Origin: Parahaliea mediterranea
GTDB taxonomy: Bacteria; Pseudomonadota; Gammaproteobacteria; Pseudomonadales; Halieaceae
Length of the DNA: 64,000 nt
Assembly (NCBI RefSeq): GCF_017255185.1
Contig: NZ_JAFKCZ010000015.1
Span: 1-64,000 of the forward strand
Direction: 5' to 3'
Of the stretch, positions 47,536 through 55,701 are shown in pieces. Under the pieces are notes generated by a model, which was given only the letters and a program-made list of their open reading frames with translations, searched no databases and had not been told where the DNA came from. The position numbers and the translations under genes were made by a program. Position 1 is the first letter of the stretch. Each line of letters starts with the position of its first letter.

Positions 47536-47886
47536 TCAGTCCAGCAGCTCGAGTACGTTTTCGGGAGGCCGGCCCAATACGGCCCGATCGCCGCGCACGA
47601 CAATCGGCCGCTCGATCAATTTGGGGTGGCTGGCCATGGCCCGCAGCAGCTCGTCGTCGCTACTGTCCTTGCCGAGCCCAAGATCCTTGTACTCGGCCTC
47701 TCCGCGACGCACCAGCTCCGCCGGCGTCTTGCCCAGCTTTTGCAGCAGCGCTTCCAGGGCCCCCGCGTCCGGCGGCGATTCGAGGTAGAGCACCACATCG
47801 GGTTCAACCCCGCGCTCCTGCAACAGGGCGAGCGTGTTGCGGGACTTTGAGCAGCGCGGGTTGTGGTAGATGACATAGTCGCTCAC
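47536..47886 (-). CDS. arsC: Arsenate reductase (glutaredoxin type)
   Basis: 116 residues with catalytic Cys12 in YHNPRCSKSRNT and the conserved ERPIVVRG segment near the C terminus, so a true ArsC-type reductase rather than an Spx-like protein. There is no arsenite pump or ArsR next to it, so it is the housekeeping copy typical of this operon. The GTG at 47886 is chosen by homology. It is divergent from yihY with about 100 bases between them. Confidence 0.94.
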   Translation of the reverse strand: MSDYVIYHNPRCSKSRNTLALLQERGVEPDVVLYLESPPDAGALEALLQKLGKTPAELVRRGEAEYKDLGLGKDSSDDELLRAMASHPKLIERPIVVRGDRAVLGRPPENVLELLD

Positions 47887-47987
47887 GATCGACTCCTGAT
47901 TTCTTCGCGGACAAGGACAGCGCAGTATAACAAAGGCGGCCCCGACACTCTCGTGTCGACATCGCCGTACGTGCGATAATACGGGCC

Positions 47988-49217
47988 ATGGAGGCAATCA
48001 AAAGCAAAATCGATCAGATCTGGCCCCGGGTGCGCTACCTGGCCAACCGTTTTTCGGAGGACCGCTGTACCGACAACGCCGCCGCGCTCACCTATATGAG
48101 CTTGTTTGCCCTGGTGCCACTGATCACGGTGATGTTCACCATCGCCACCGCCATACCCGCGTTCCAGAACCTGGAACAGGAAATACGGGACCTGGTGTTC
48201 AAGCATATGCTGCCGGCCACCAGCGCCGACCTGGAAACCTATATCGACGACTTCTCCCGCCAGGCCAGGAACCTCACCGGCTTCGGTATCGCGTTCCTGG
48301 TGATCACCGCGGTGCTGATGCTGCGCAATATCGAGCGGGCCTTCAACCTGATCTGGCGCACGCGGGAAAACCGCAGTCCGGTGTCCAGTTTCGTGACCTA
48401 CTGGGCAGTGCTCAGCCTCGCGCCCATCACCATCGGCCTGGCCCTGGGCATACCCGGCGCAGTGGCCGCGGCGGCGGTGTTCGTCGAAGACTACGACATC
48501 ATCGGCGCCACCGACCTGTTGTTGAAACTGACACCGCTATTGCTCACCGCCGCCGGCTTCACCCTGTTGTACGTAACCGTGCCCAATTGCCGCGTTCCCT
48601 TTCGTCACGCGCTCATCGGCGGCCTGCTGGCCGCGCTGGCCTTCAATATCTCGCGCGGCCTGTTCACCACCCTGGTGCAGGGTTCCAGCATCACCCTGAT
48701 CTACGGCGCTTTCGCCGTAGTGCCCCTGTTCCTGCTGTGGATTTACCTGTCCTGGAATATCGTGCTGATGGGCGGCATCCTGGTACACAGCCTCTCGGCC
48801 TTCCGCACCTCCGAGCAGGCCTCCCGTCCCACGGTGCTCAAGGCCCTCGATATTCTCTACCTGTTCTGGAGCCGGCAACAGAGCGGCCGGCCGGTGAGGG
48901 AAATCGAATTGCTCGGCGGCCGTATCGATGTGCTCAAGGGCCTGGACAGCGAAACCTGGCGCGAGCTACGGGACCTGTTCATCCGCCGCAAGCTGATTAC
49001 CCAGGACAGCGGCGGGCACTATGTGCTGTGCCGCGACCTGCACACCGTGACCTTTTGGCAGGTCAAGGAGTGGGTCAACGCCGAACTCCCGCTGACCCAG
49101 GACGCCGCGGACAGCGCGCAACCCTGGCAGCGCTTCGCCCACGACCTGTTGCGCGACGAGCGCCGCCACCAGCGGGAGATGCTGAATTTCAATCTCGTGG
49201 AGTTGTTTGAGAAATGA
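47988..49217 (+). CDS. yihY: YihY/BrkB-family inner membrane protein
   Basis: 409 residues. The N-terminal ~280 residues have six membrane helices of the YihY/virulence factor BrkB family (LTYMSLFALVPLITVMF; ISRGLFTTLVQGSS; WIYLSWNIVLMGG). The C-terminal ~120 residues are a soluble winged-helix-like region (LLGGRIDVLKGLD onward). Function uncertain; earlier RNase BN naming is considered wrong. No ribosome-binding site is seen, and GATAAT ends seven bases before the ATG, so a leaderless transcript is possible. Confidence 0.9.
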   Translation: MEAIKSKIDQIWPRVRYLANRFSEDRCTDNAAALTYMSLFALVPLITVMFTIATAIPAFQNLEQEIRDLVFKHMLPATSADLETYIDDFSRQARNLTGFGIAFLVITAVLMLRNIERAFNLIWRTRENRSPVSSFVTYWAVLSLAPITIGLALGIPGAVAAAAVFVEDYDIIGATDLLLKLTPLLLTAAGFTLLYVTVPNCRVPFRHALIGGLLAALAFNISRGLFTTLVQGSSITLIYGAFAVVPLFLLWIYLSWNIVLMGGILVHSLSAFRTSEQASRPTVLKALDILYLFWSRQQSGRPVREIELLGGRIDVLKGLDSETWRELRDLFIRRKLITQDSGGHYVLCRDLHTVTFWQVKEWVNAELPLTQDAADSAQPWQRFAHDLLRDERRHQREMLNFNLVELFEK

Positions 49218-49636
49218 GAAACCTGTTCGCGGCCGCCGCGATAGCGCTGCTCGCCGCCTGCGGCGAGGCCCCCGCCCCCGGCAATCACCCGACCCTGGAG
49301 TCCCTGCGGGGCCAGTGGGTGGTGGTGAACTATTGGGCCAAGTGGTGCAAGCCCTGTATCGAGGAAATCCCGGAACTCAACCGCCTGGACCGGGAGCACG
49401 ACGACATTGCCGTGCTCGGGGTCAACTACGACGGCCTGACCGGCGAGGCCCTGACGGCACAGGTACAGGAACTGGGCGTCGACTTCCCCACGGTGGCCGA
49501 CCCCGCGGCGCAACTGGGTAGCCCGCGGCCAACGGTGCTGCCAACATCACTGATTCTGGACCCCAAAGGCCAGCTGGTCGACACCCTGGTGGGCCCGCAA
49601 ACCGCCGACACCCTGCTGGCGGCCATCCGGGGTTAA
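49214..49636 (+). CDS. TlpA-like thioredoxin-fold lipoprotein
   Basis: 140 residues with lipobox LAAC (Cys16), so envelope-anchored, and a redox motif C45-KP-C48 (WAKWCKPCIEEIPELN). A cis-Pro segment VLPTSLILD completes the thioredoxin fold. Likely a thiol-disulfide reductant or oxidant in the periplasm, for example in cytochrome or disulfide maintenance. It overlaps the yihY stop by ATGA. Confidence 0.92.
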   Translation: MRNLFAAAAIALLAACGEAPAPGNHPTLESLRGQWVVVNYWAKWCKPCIEEIPELNRLDREHDDIAVLGVNYDGLTGEALTAQVQELGVDFPTVADPAAQLGSPRPTVLPTSLILDPKGQLVDTLVGPQTADTLLAAIRG

Positions 49637-49651
49637 CTACCGCCGCGTCGC

Positions 49652-50080
49652 GCCCCGGCAGGTAGTGCCTCTTTTTGTTCCGCTCAGGGGAACATGCGGT
49701 GCCAAGCTCTCGATATTTTGTTGGGATCTTTTTTATAGGCGGCCTTCCGGCCGCTGCGTCTTGCCCCAGCGTATGGTTTCGCTATGGGGAGCCTGCGGCA
49801 TAAGACCCAAACCAGCTTGTTGGTGCCTTTCTCCTAGAGGCGGCTTGCGTAGAGGCGGCTTGCAGCCGCTGCGTCGTGCCCCGGCAGGCGGTGCCTCTTT
49901 CTAACTAATCCAGCCCGGGGAGTATGCGGCACAAGAACCAAGCTATTGTTGTTGGCTTCTTTCAGGGAGGCGGCCTGCGGCCGCAGCGCCGAGCCCCGGC
50001 AGGCGGTGCCTCTTTTGTTCCGCTCCGGGTAGCATGCGGCGCGCCAGCCTCTTTGCTTCTTGGGTGACGAGTTGCTCCTA
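49652..50080. repeat. Imperfect tandem repeat of ~115 bp, three to four copies
   Basis: Units start with GCCCCGGCAG (or GCCCCAGCGT) at 49652, 49763, 49878 and 49993, spaced 111-115 bp. Each contains a segment like GGTGCCTCTTTTGTTCCGCTC and is preceded or followed by a palindrome such as GGCGGCCTGCGGCCGC. Copy 2 is most diverged. An inverted fragment (AAAAGAGGCACCACC) lies near 50210, and the palindrome recurs near 50752. No coding capacity is supported here. Confidence 0.8.
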
Positions 50081-50284
50081 ACTTCGAATGGCCTGATTGC
50101 CGGGCATGGCTGGAGGGACTGCGTAACTTCGGTAGTCCGCTGGAGGGTGTCGGGGTCGCGTTGCCACTAAGCCGATGCGGTACTCGCACCGACTCCCCTG
50201 CGCTGCACAAAAGAGGCACCACCCACCGCGTCCCAACGCGGGGGACGTTGACGATGCGTTCAATGCAAATTTCGCTACATCCCG

Positions 50285-50449
50285 TGTAGGGTCGAATTTA
50301 TTCGACCAAAAAAGCAGCGGAATGAATTCCGCCCTACAAGGACAGGCAGCCCCCCTGTAGGGCCGGATTTATTCGACCAAAAAGCGGCGGAATGAATTCC
50401 GCCCTACAAGGACAAGCAGCCCCCCCTGTAGGGTCGAATTCATTCGACC
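50285..50449. repeat. 70-bp repeat family, second array (two full units plus a half)
   Basis: TGTAGGG starts at 50285, 50356 and 50427, giving a 71-bp period. The units carry the same palindromes as the array at 111-600, with substitutions such as ATTTATTC for ATTCATTC. This array is more diverged than the first. Confidence 0.92.
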
Positions 50450-50510
50450 AACCATAGACCGGACATTTGCACCCTCACCCACCGATTGACACCCCGCGTT
50501 GATCCGGGGT

Positions 50511-50737
50511 AGGTCAGGTCTTTTTGGCCCGGCGCGCAGGGGTCGGTGCGAACACAGCCATAGCTTAGTGGCAGCAACCCCGCAGCCCACTCGCCCGGAC
50601 ACCCCCCAAACAACCGCGCCCAATCACCAGTATCGCCCGGGTCGACCAACAGAGCCCCCAGGGCAGCGCCCCCTGCAAGAAGCAAAAAGGCAAACGCACC
50701 GCATGCCCCGCAGCAGAGGGCCAAAAAGACCTGGCCT
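50511..50737. repeat. Inverted-repeat-bounded segment (possible MITE remnant)
   Basis: AGGTCAGGTCTTTTTGGCCC at 50511-50530 is the near-complement of bases 50718-50737 (19 of 20). The 187 bp between them hold no supported gene. Size and inverted ends would fit a small non-autonomous element, but no target-site duplication was established. Confidence 0.5.
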
Positions 50738-50772
50738 GCGCCGGAGCGACGCAGCGGCCGCAGGCCGCCAAT

Positions 50773-50892
50773 CCGTCAGACCGTCAGACCGTCAGACCGT
50801 CAGACCGTCCGACCGTCCGACCGTCCGACCGTCCGACCGTCAGACCGCCAGACCGCCAGACCGCCAGACCGCCAGACCACCAGACCTCCAGA
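50773..50892. repeat. Fifteen-copy 8-bp tandem repeat
   Basis: Consecutive 8-bp units in variant blocks: four CCGTCAGA, four CCGTCCGA, one CCGTCAGA, four CCGCCAGA, then CCACCAGA and CCTCCAGA. The block order shows how local duplications spread each variant. It lies in non-coding sequence, about 380 bp upstream of cysK. The remainder of the 49637-51267 gap not covered by listed repeats shows no supported gene. Confidence 0.95.
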
Positions 50893-50979
50893 CCGCCACC
50901 GATTGCGCTTCACCGCGCTCCCTGTGGCCAACCTGCGGGACGACTTGCACCTCCAGAAGCGCCCCCTGCCAGGCGCACA

Positions 50980-51007
50980 TAAAAAAACCGGCCCATGAGG
51001 GCCGGTT
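50980..51007 (-). terminator. Strong intrinsic terminator on the minus strand
   Basis: Stem AACCGGCCC / GGGCCGGTT with a 4-base loop, followed on the minus strand by a run of seven Ts. This is the clearest intrinsic terminator in the window, yet no annotated gene reads into it, which implies an unrecognised leftward transcript starting within 51008-51267. Confidence 0.85.
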
Positions 51008-51118
51008 GGAACAGGGAGATAGAGCCTATCTCCAGGGGGTATGAGACCTGGTCGGGACACATGCCGTCGAGCGGGGTATCGGTTCACGGCGACATGCATA
51101 TCGTCTTACCACGATCAT
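51008..51118 (-). ncRNA. Candidate small RNA or tiny-peptide transcript
   Basis: Between the cysK upstream region and the terminator at 50980-51007. On the minus strand there is a perfect hairpin GGAGATAG-gct-CTATCTCC (51015-51033) just before the terminator, and a 30-codon open frame (51118 to 51026, starting MIVVRRYACRREP) whose stop falls in that hairpin. No clear ribosome-binding site precedes it. It could be an sRNA, a leader-like peptide or both. Confidence 0.4.
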
Positions 51119-51155
51119 TATGACCAGCGTCGCCCGGGCGGGTTCCCGCCACGGT

Positions 51156-51216
51156 GAAAATAATTTTCGCCCCGGCACGGCCCGATTGGACAGCCGGGGG
51201 CAGCTGGGACTACAGT
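51156..51216 (+). promoter_or_regulatory. Possible cysK promoter region
   Basis: TTGGAC at 51186 and TACAGT at 51211 could be -35 and -10 elements, with a rather long 19-bp spacing. Just upstream, GAAAAT-a-ATTTTC (51156-51168) is a perfect AT-rich palindrome that may bind a regulator or face the divergent minus-strand transcript. Confidence 0.3.
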
Positions 51217-51267
51217 CACAGCACCGCCCGGCACTGGAACCGCCGGGACTGACACGGAGGAACAACC

Positions 51268-52236
51268 ATGGGCAAAATTTTCGAGGACAACGCGGGCACC
51301 ATCGGCGGCACGCCGCTGGTGCGCATCAACCGGATCAGCGAGGGGAAAATCTACGCCAAGCTGGAGAGCCGCAACCCCGCGATGTCGGTCAAGTGCCGGA
51401 TCGGCGCCAGCATGGTGAACGCCGCGGAACAGGACGGCAGCCTGAAAGCGGGCATGACCATTGTCGAACCCACCAGCGGCAATACCGGGATCGCCCTCGC
51501 CTTCGTCGCCGCCGCCCGCGGCTACGGCTGCATCCTGGTCATGCCCAGCACCATGAGCCTGGAGCGGCGCAAACTGATGCGCGCCCTGGGCGCGGAAGTC
51601 GTTCTCACCGACGGCGCCAAGGGCATCCCCGCGGCCATCGCCAAGGCCGAGGAGATTATCGCCTCCGACCCCGGTAAATACTGGGGTCCCCACCAATTCG
51701 AGAACCCCGCCAACCCCGCGATCCACGAAGCCACCACTGGCCCGGAAATCTGGGAAGATAGCGAGGGCGAAATCGATGTTCTGGTCTCCGGCGTGGGCAC
51801 CGGCGGCACCCTCACCGGCATCTCCCGCTACATCAAGCGCACCCGCGGCAAGGCCATTACCACGGTCGCGGTGGAGCCCGACACCTCCAGCATCATCACC
51901 GCCGCCAAGGCCGGCACGGAGCCCAGTCACGCCCCGCACAAAATCCAGGGCATCGGCGCCGGCATCCTGCCGCGGAACCTGGATCTGGAGATGGTCGATG
52001 TGGTGGAGCAGGTCAGCAGCGAGGAGGCCATGGACTGGGCCCACAAATTGATGCAGCAAGAGGGCATCCTGGCGGGCGTGTCCTGCGGCGCGGCCATGGC
52101 GGTCGCCGACCGACTGTCGCGGCAACCGGAGTACGCCGGCAAAACCATCGTCGCGATCCTGCCGGACTCCGGTGAGCGCTACCTCAGCGGCCCCCTGTTC
52201 GAGGGCGTATTCACCGACAACGAAATGGTGCAGTAG
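51268..52236 (+). CDS. cysK: Cysteine synthase A (O-acetylserine sulfhydrylase)
   Basis: PLP enzyme making cysteine from O-acetylserine and sulfide. 322 residues, aligning well with E. coli CysK from [19 protein letters not shown]. The PLP lysine is K42 (SVKCRIGA), the substrate loop is TSGNTG, and the phosphate-binding loop is [17 protein letters not shown]-type C-terminal block reads [17 protein letters not shown] lies before the ATG at 51268. CysK type is preferred over CysM because of the length and [10 protein letters not shown] segment. Confidence 0.96.
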   Translation: MGKIFEDNAGTIGGTPLVRINRISEGKIYAKLESRNPAMSVKCRIGASMVNAAEQDGSLKAGMTIVEPTSGNTGIALAFVAAARGYGCILVMPSTMSLERRKLMRALGAEVVLTDGAKGIPAAIAKAEEIIASDPGKYWGPHQFENPANPAIHEATTGPEIWEDSEGEIDVLVSGVGTGGTLTGISRYIKRTRGKAITTVAVEPDTSSIITAAKAGTEPSHAPHKIQGIGAGILPRNLDLEMVDVVEQVSSEEAMDWAHKLMQQEGILAGVSCGAAMAVADRLSRQPEYAGKTIVAILPDSGERYLSGPLFEGVFTDNEMVQ

Positions 52237-52269
52237 ACAGCGGCGCCGCGGACTGGCGCGCCGGGGAAC

Positions 52270-52863
<594 letters not shown>

Positions 52864-52888
52864 GCCGGCGCGCTCGCGATAACGCCGT

Positions 52889-53863
52889 TCATCGGGGCTC
52901 CAGGATCGTCGAGCCGGTGGTGCGCCGCGCCTCCAGGTCCCGATGCGCGCGCACAATATCGGCCAGCGCGTAGCGCTGGCCGATCGCCACCTGCACGCTG
53001 CCATCGAGTATGCGCTCGAAGACGGCCGCCGCCGACTGCCGCAAATCCTCGGTACTCGCGGTATAGCTCACCAGGGTGGGACGGGTGATATACAGGGAGC
53101 CGCCGGCGGCGAGCCGCTGCAGATCGAGCGGTTCCGGCGCCCCGGAGGCGTTGCCGAAGCTCACCATCAGGCCCCGGGGCTGCAAACAGTTGAGGGAGAC
53201 CTCGAAGGTGTCCCGGCCCACGCCGTCGTACACCACCGGCACCCCCACGCCTCCGGTGAGGTCCGCCACCGCCTGCGCCACATCCTCCTCGCGGTAATTG
53301 ATTACGTGGTTGTAGCCGTGGGCCAGGGCGATATCCACCTTGTCCGCCGAACCCACGGTTCCGATCACCGTGGCGCCCAGGGCCCGGGCCCACTGGCCAA
53401 AAATGAGCCCCACGCCGCCGGCGGCGGCGTGGAACAGGCAGGTCTGCCCCTCCCGCAGGGCGTAACAGCGCCGCAGCAGGTACTCCGCGGTCTGCCCCTT
53501 GAGCATCGCCGCGGCGGCGATGTCGAAGTCTACGCCGTCGGGCACCGGCACCAGGCGCGCCGCGGGCAGGTTCACGGCCTCGGCGTAACTGCCAAGCCCC
53601 GCGGAGCAATAGGCCACCCGGTCGCCCACGGCGACGTCGGCGCCCTCGCCCACGGCAACCACCACGCCGGCCCCCTCCGTGCCCAATCCCGAGGGCAGGG
53701 GTATCGGGTACAGGCCACCGCGGTGGTAGGTGTCGATGAAATTGAGGCCGATGGCGCGATTCTCCACCTGGGCCATGCCAGGCCCCGGCGGTTCCAGCGG
53801 CACCTCCCGCAACGCCATCACCTCCGGCCCCCCGACTTCCTCGATCCGCACCGCCCTGACCAT
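52889..53863 (-). CDS. qorA: NADPH:quinone oxidoreductase (zinc-independent MDR family)
   Basis: 324 residues, close to E. coli QorA (327). Key segments: GLNFIDTYHRGGLYPIPLPSG, AYCSAGLGSYAE, and the cofactor loop HAAAGGVGLIFGQWARALGA followed by GTVGSADK. No structural zinc cysteines are seen, as expected for QOR. The ATG at 53863 follows GAGGAG; an open frame extends upstream but runs through the 14-bp repeat array and would add a low-complexity CNRRRATGVVQQ-type tail. Confidence 0.93.
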   Translation of the reverse strand: MVRAVRIEEVGGPEVMALREVPLEPPGPGMAQVENRAIGLNFIDTYHRGGLYPIPLPSGLGTEGAGVVVAVGEGADVAVGDRVAYCSAGLGSYAEAVNLPAARLVPVPDGVDFDIAAAAMLKGQTAEYLLRRCYALREGQTCLFHAAAGGVGLIFGQWARALGATVIGTVGSADKVDIALAHGYNHVINYREEDVAQAVADLTGGVGVPVVYDGVGRDTFEVSLNCLQPRGLMVSFGNASGAPEPLDLQRLAAGGSLYITRPTLVSYTASTEDLRQSAAAVFERILDGSVQVAIGQRYALADIVRAHRDLEARRTTGSTILEPR

Positions 53864-53921
53864 AATCTCGCTCCTCGCGATAAGTTCCCTTGCCCGCCCG
53901 ACGTCCGTCGCGTGCCGGCTG

Positions 53922-54004
53922 CTGCACGACGCCTGTTGCACGTCGCCTGTTGCACGACGCCTGTTGCACGACGCCTGTTGCACAGCGCCCTGTTGCACGT
54001 CGCC
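53922..54004. repeat. About six tandem 14-bp TTGCAC-type units
   Basis: Units such as TTGCACGACGCCTG and TTGCACGTCGCCTG (one is 15 bp) fill the gap between the divergent quinone reductase and transporter genes. The same pattern occurs as three units at 37016-37057. Confidence 0.85.
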
Positions 54005-54063
54005 AAATTCGCGTCCGGTTCAGAGTATACTGCCTGTCACGGCCCGGCAATCACGGCGCAAGC

Positions 54064-55701
54064 ATGCAACGTCGATTCACCCGTACAGAGCGCTTTTTCT
54101 CGCTGTTCACCACCCTGCGCGCGGGCGAGGGGCTCGCGGTCCGGCGTCTTTGCCTGCAGGCCTTCGTCATCATGTTCGCCTACTACCTGCTAAAGGTCAT
54201 CCGCGAACCCATGATCCTGGCGGAGGGCTCCGCCGAACTGAAAGCCTACTCCACCGCCCTCCAGGCCCTGCTGCTGATGGCCATTGTGCCGCTGTTCGCT
54301 GCCCTCTACCGCCGCCTTCGCGACCGCGCCGGAAAGCACCTGCTGTTCCGCAACACCTTGCTGTTCCTGGTCGCCAACCTCCTGTTGTTCGCCCTGGCGC
54401 GCTCCGCCGGCCTGCGGGTGGCGGTGGCCTTCTACGTGTGGCTGGGCATTTTCTCGGTCATGATCCTGGCCCTGTTCTGGGCCTTCGCCGCCGACCTGTT
54501 CAACCTGAAATCGGGCCAGCGCGTGTTTCCCCTGATCGCCGCCGCCGCGGCCCTGGGCGCCCTGCTCGGCGCCGGCCTGGCGGGCGACCTCGACCGGGCT
54601 CTCGGGCACGGCGGCGTCATGCTGTTTGCCGCTTGCCTGTTGTGCCTGCCCTGCTGGACGGCGGGCGGCACCGAAACCCTTATCCCCGCGGGTTCGGCTA
54701 GCCGCGCGAGCGGCCCGGGCGATTCGCCAGCCGCCCACCCCTTGCTGCAGGGCTTCGCGGTGGTGTGGCGCAGCCCGACGCTGCGGCTGATCGCCGCCCT
54801 GGTGATCGTGCTCAACCTGGTCAACACCAACGGGGAGTACATCCTGGCGAGTTTCGTCACCGCCCATACCCGGGACATGAACCCCGAGGCGGCGCAGCGC
54901 TGGATGACCGATTTCTACGCCAACTACCTGTTCACCACCACCGGCCTGGGCTTCTTGATCCAATTGTTCCTGGTGTCGCGCATCTACGAGCGGGTCGGCA
55001 TACCCGGCGCGCTGTGCGTACTGCCGGTACTGATGATCGTCAACTACAGCCTGATTGCCCTGCTGCCCGTCCTGGCGGTAGTCAAGTTGGCCCTGGTCCT
55101 GGAGAACAGCGTCAACTATTCCCTGGGCACCACCACCCGGCACGCGCTCTACCTGCCGGTGCCGCGCGAACAAAAATACGTGGGCAAGCATACCGTCGAC
55201 ACTTTTTTCTTCCGTGTGGGCGACGTCCTCTCCGGCGGCATTGTGTTTGTCGCCAGTACCGTGATCGGCCTGGGCACTACCGGGTTCGTCCTGACCAATG
55301 CCACTCTCTCGGGCCTGCTGCTCTTGATCTCGGTGGCCATCGGCCGGCGGCACCGCGACAACGCCCAACGCAGCCTGGCCAACCAGCCGCCGGTGGCGGC
55401 GGGGGACCTCGAGGACCTGTCGATACCGGCGGGGGAGCCCACGCGCCTGCAGATTGCCGCCAATACCTTCCTCGATCCCGACGTGGGGGACGCCCTGCGC
55501 TACCTCGCCTTTGCCGCCACCGGGGAGCGCCTGCCCGGCTGGGTGAAATTCGACGGGCTCAATCGCCGCTTCGACTTCCACCCCCCGGCAAACAGCGCCG
55601 GCAGCCTGCGTATCCGCGTGGTGGCCCGCGATTTCGACGGCCTGGAGGCGGAGGTCTGTTTTACCGTCACCTACGGCGTCAGCAACTTGCGGCGCTGGTA
55701 G
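54064..55701 (+). CDS. Npt1/Npt2-family transporter with C-terminal cadherin-like (CADG) domain
   Basis: 545 residues. Residues ~1-445 give 12 hydrophobic helices of the Npt1/Npt2 (ATP:ADP-antiporter-like) family: AYYLLKVIREPMILAEG, FWAFAADLFNLKSGQRVFP and LENSVNYSLGTTTRHALYLP. Residues ~455-545 match a dystroglycan-type cadherin-like domain: NTFLDPDVGDALRYLAFA, LPGWVKFDG, FDFHPP and the ending VVARDFDGLEAEVCFTVT. The ATG at 54064 is the first start after the repeat array. Its 3' end overlaps the convergent paralogue by 31 bp. With 12 helices the C terminus would be cytoplasmic, which is odd for this domain. Confidence 0.88.
   Translation: MQRRFTRTERFFSLFTTLRAGEGLAVRRLCLQAFVIMFAYYLLKVIREPMILAEGSAELKAYSTALQALLLMAIVPLFAALYRRLRDRAGKHLLFRNTLLFLVANLLLFALARSAGLRVAVAFYVWLGIFSVMILALFWAFAADLFNLKSGQRVFPLIAAAAALGALLGAGLAGDLDRALGHGGVMLFAACLLCLPCWTAGGTETLIPAGSASRASGPGDSPAAHPLLQGFAVVWRSPTLRLIAALVIVLNLVNTNGEYILASFVTAHTRDMNPEAAQRWMTDFYANYLFTTTGLGFLIQLFLVSRIYERVGIPGALCVLPVLMIVNYSLIALLPVLAVVKLALVLENSVNYSLGTTTRHALYLPVPREQKYVGKHTVDTFFFRVGDVLSGGIVFVASTVIGLGTTGFVLTNATLSGLLLLISVAIGRRHRDNAQRSLANQPPVAAGDLEDLSIPAGEPTRLQIAANTFLDPDVGDALRYLAFAATGERLPGWVKFDGLNRRFDFHPPANSAGSLRIRVVARDFDGLEAEVCFTVTYGVSNLRRW

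Noticed and set aside
50773-50892. CRISPR array
   Set aside because: 8-bp units without spacers; likewise the 70-bp array at 111-600 has no unique spacers and no cas genes are near.
50499-51044. 181-codon open frame over the 8-bp microsatellite
   Set aside because: Its RPSDRQTVRPSDRP-type repeats are a by-product of the array; no ribosome-binding site or homology.
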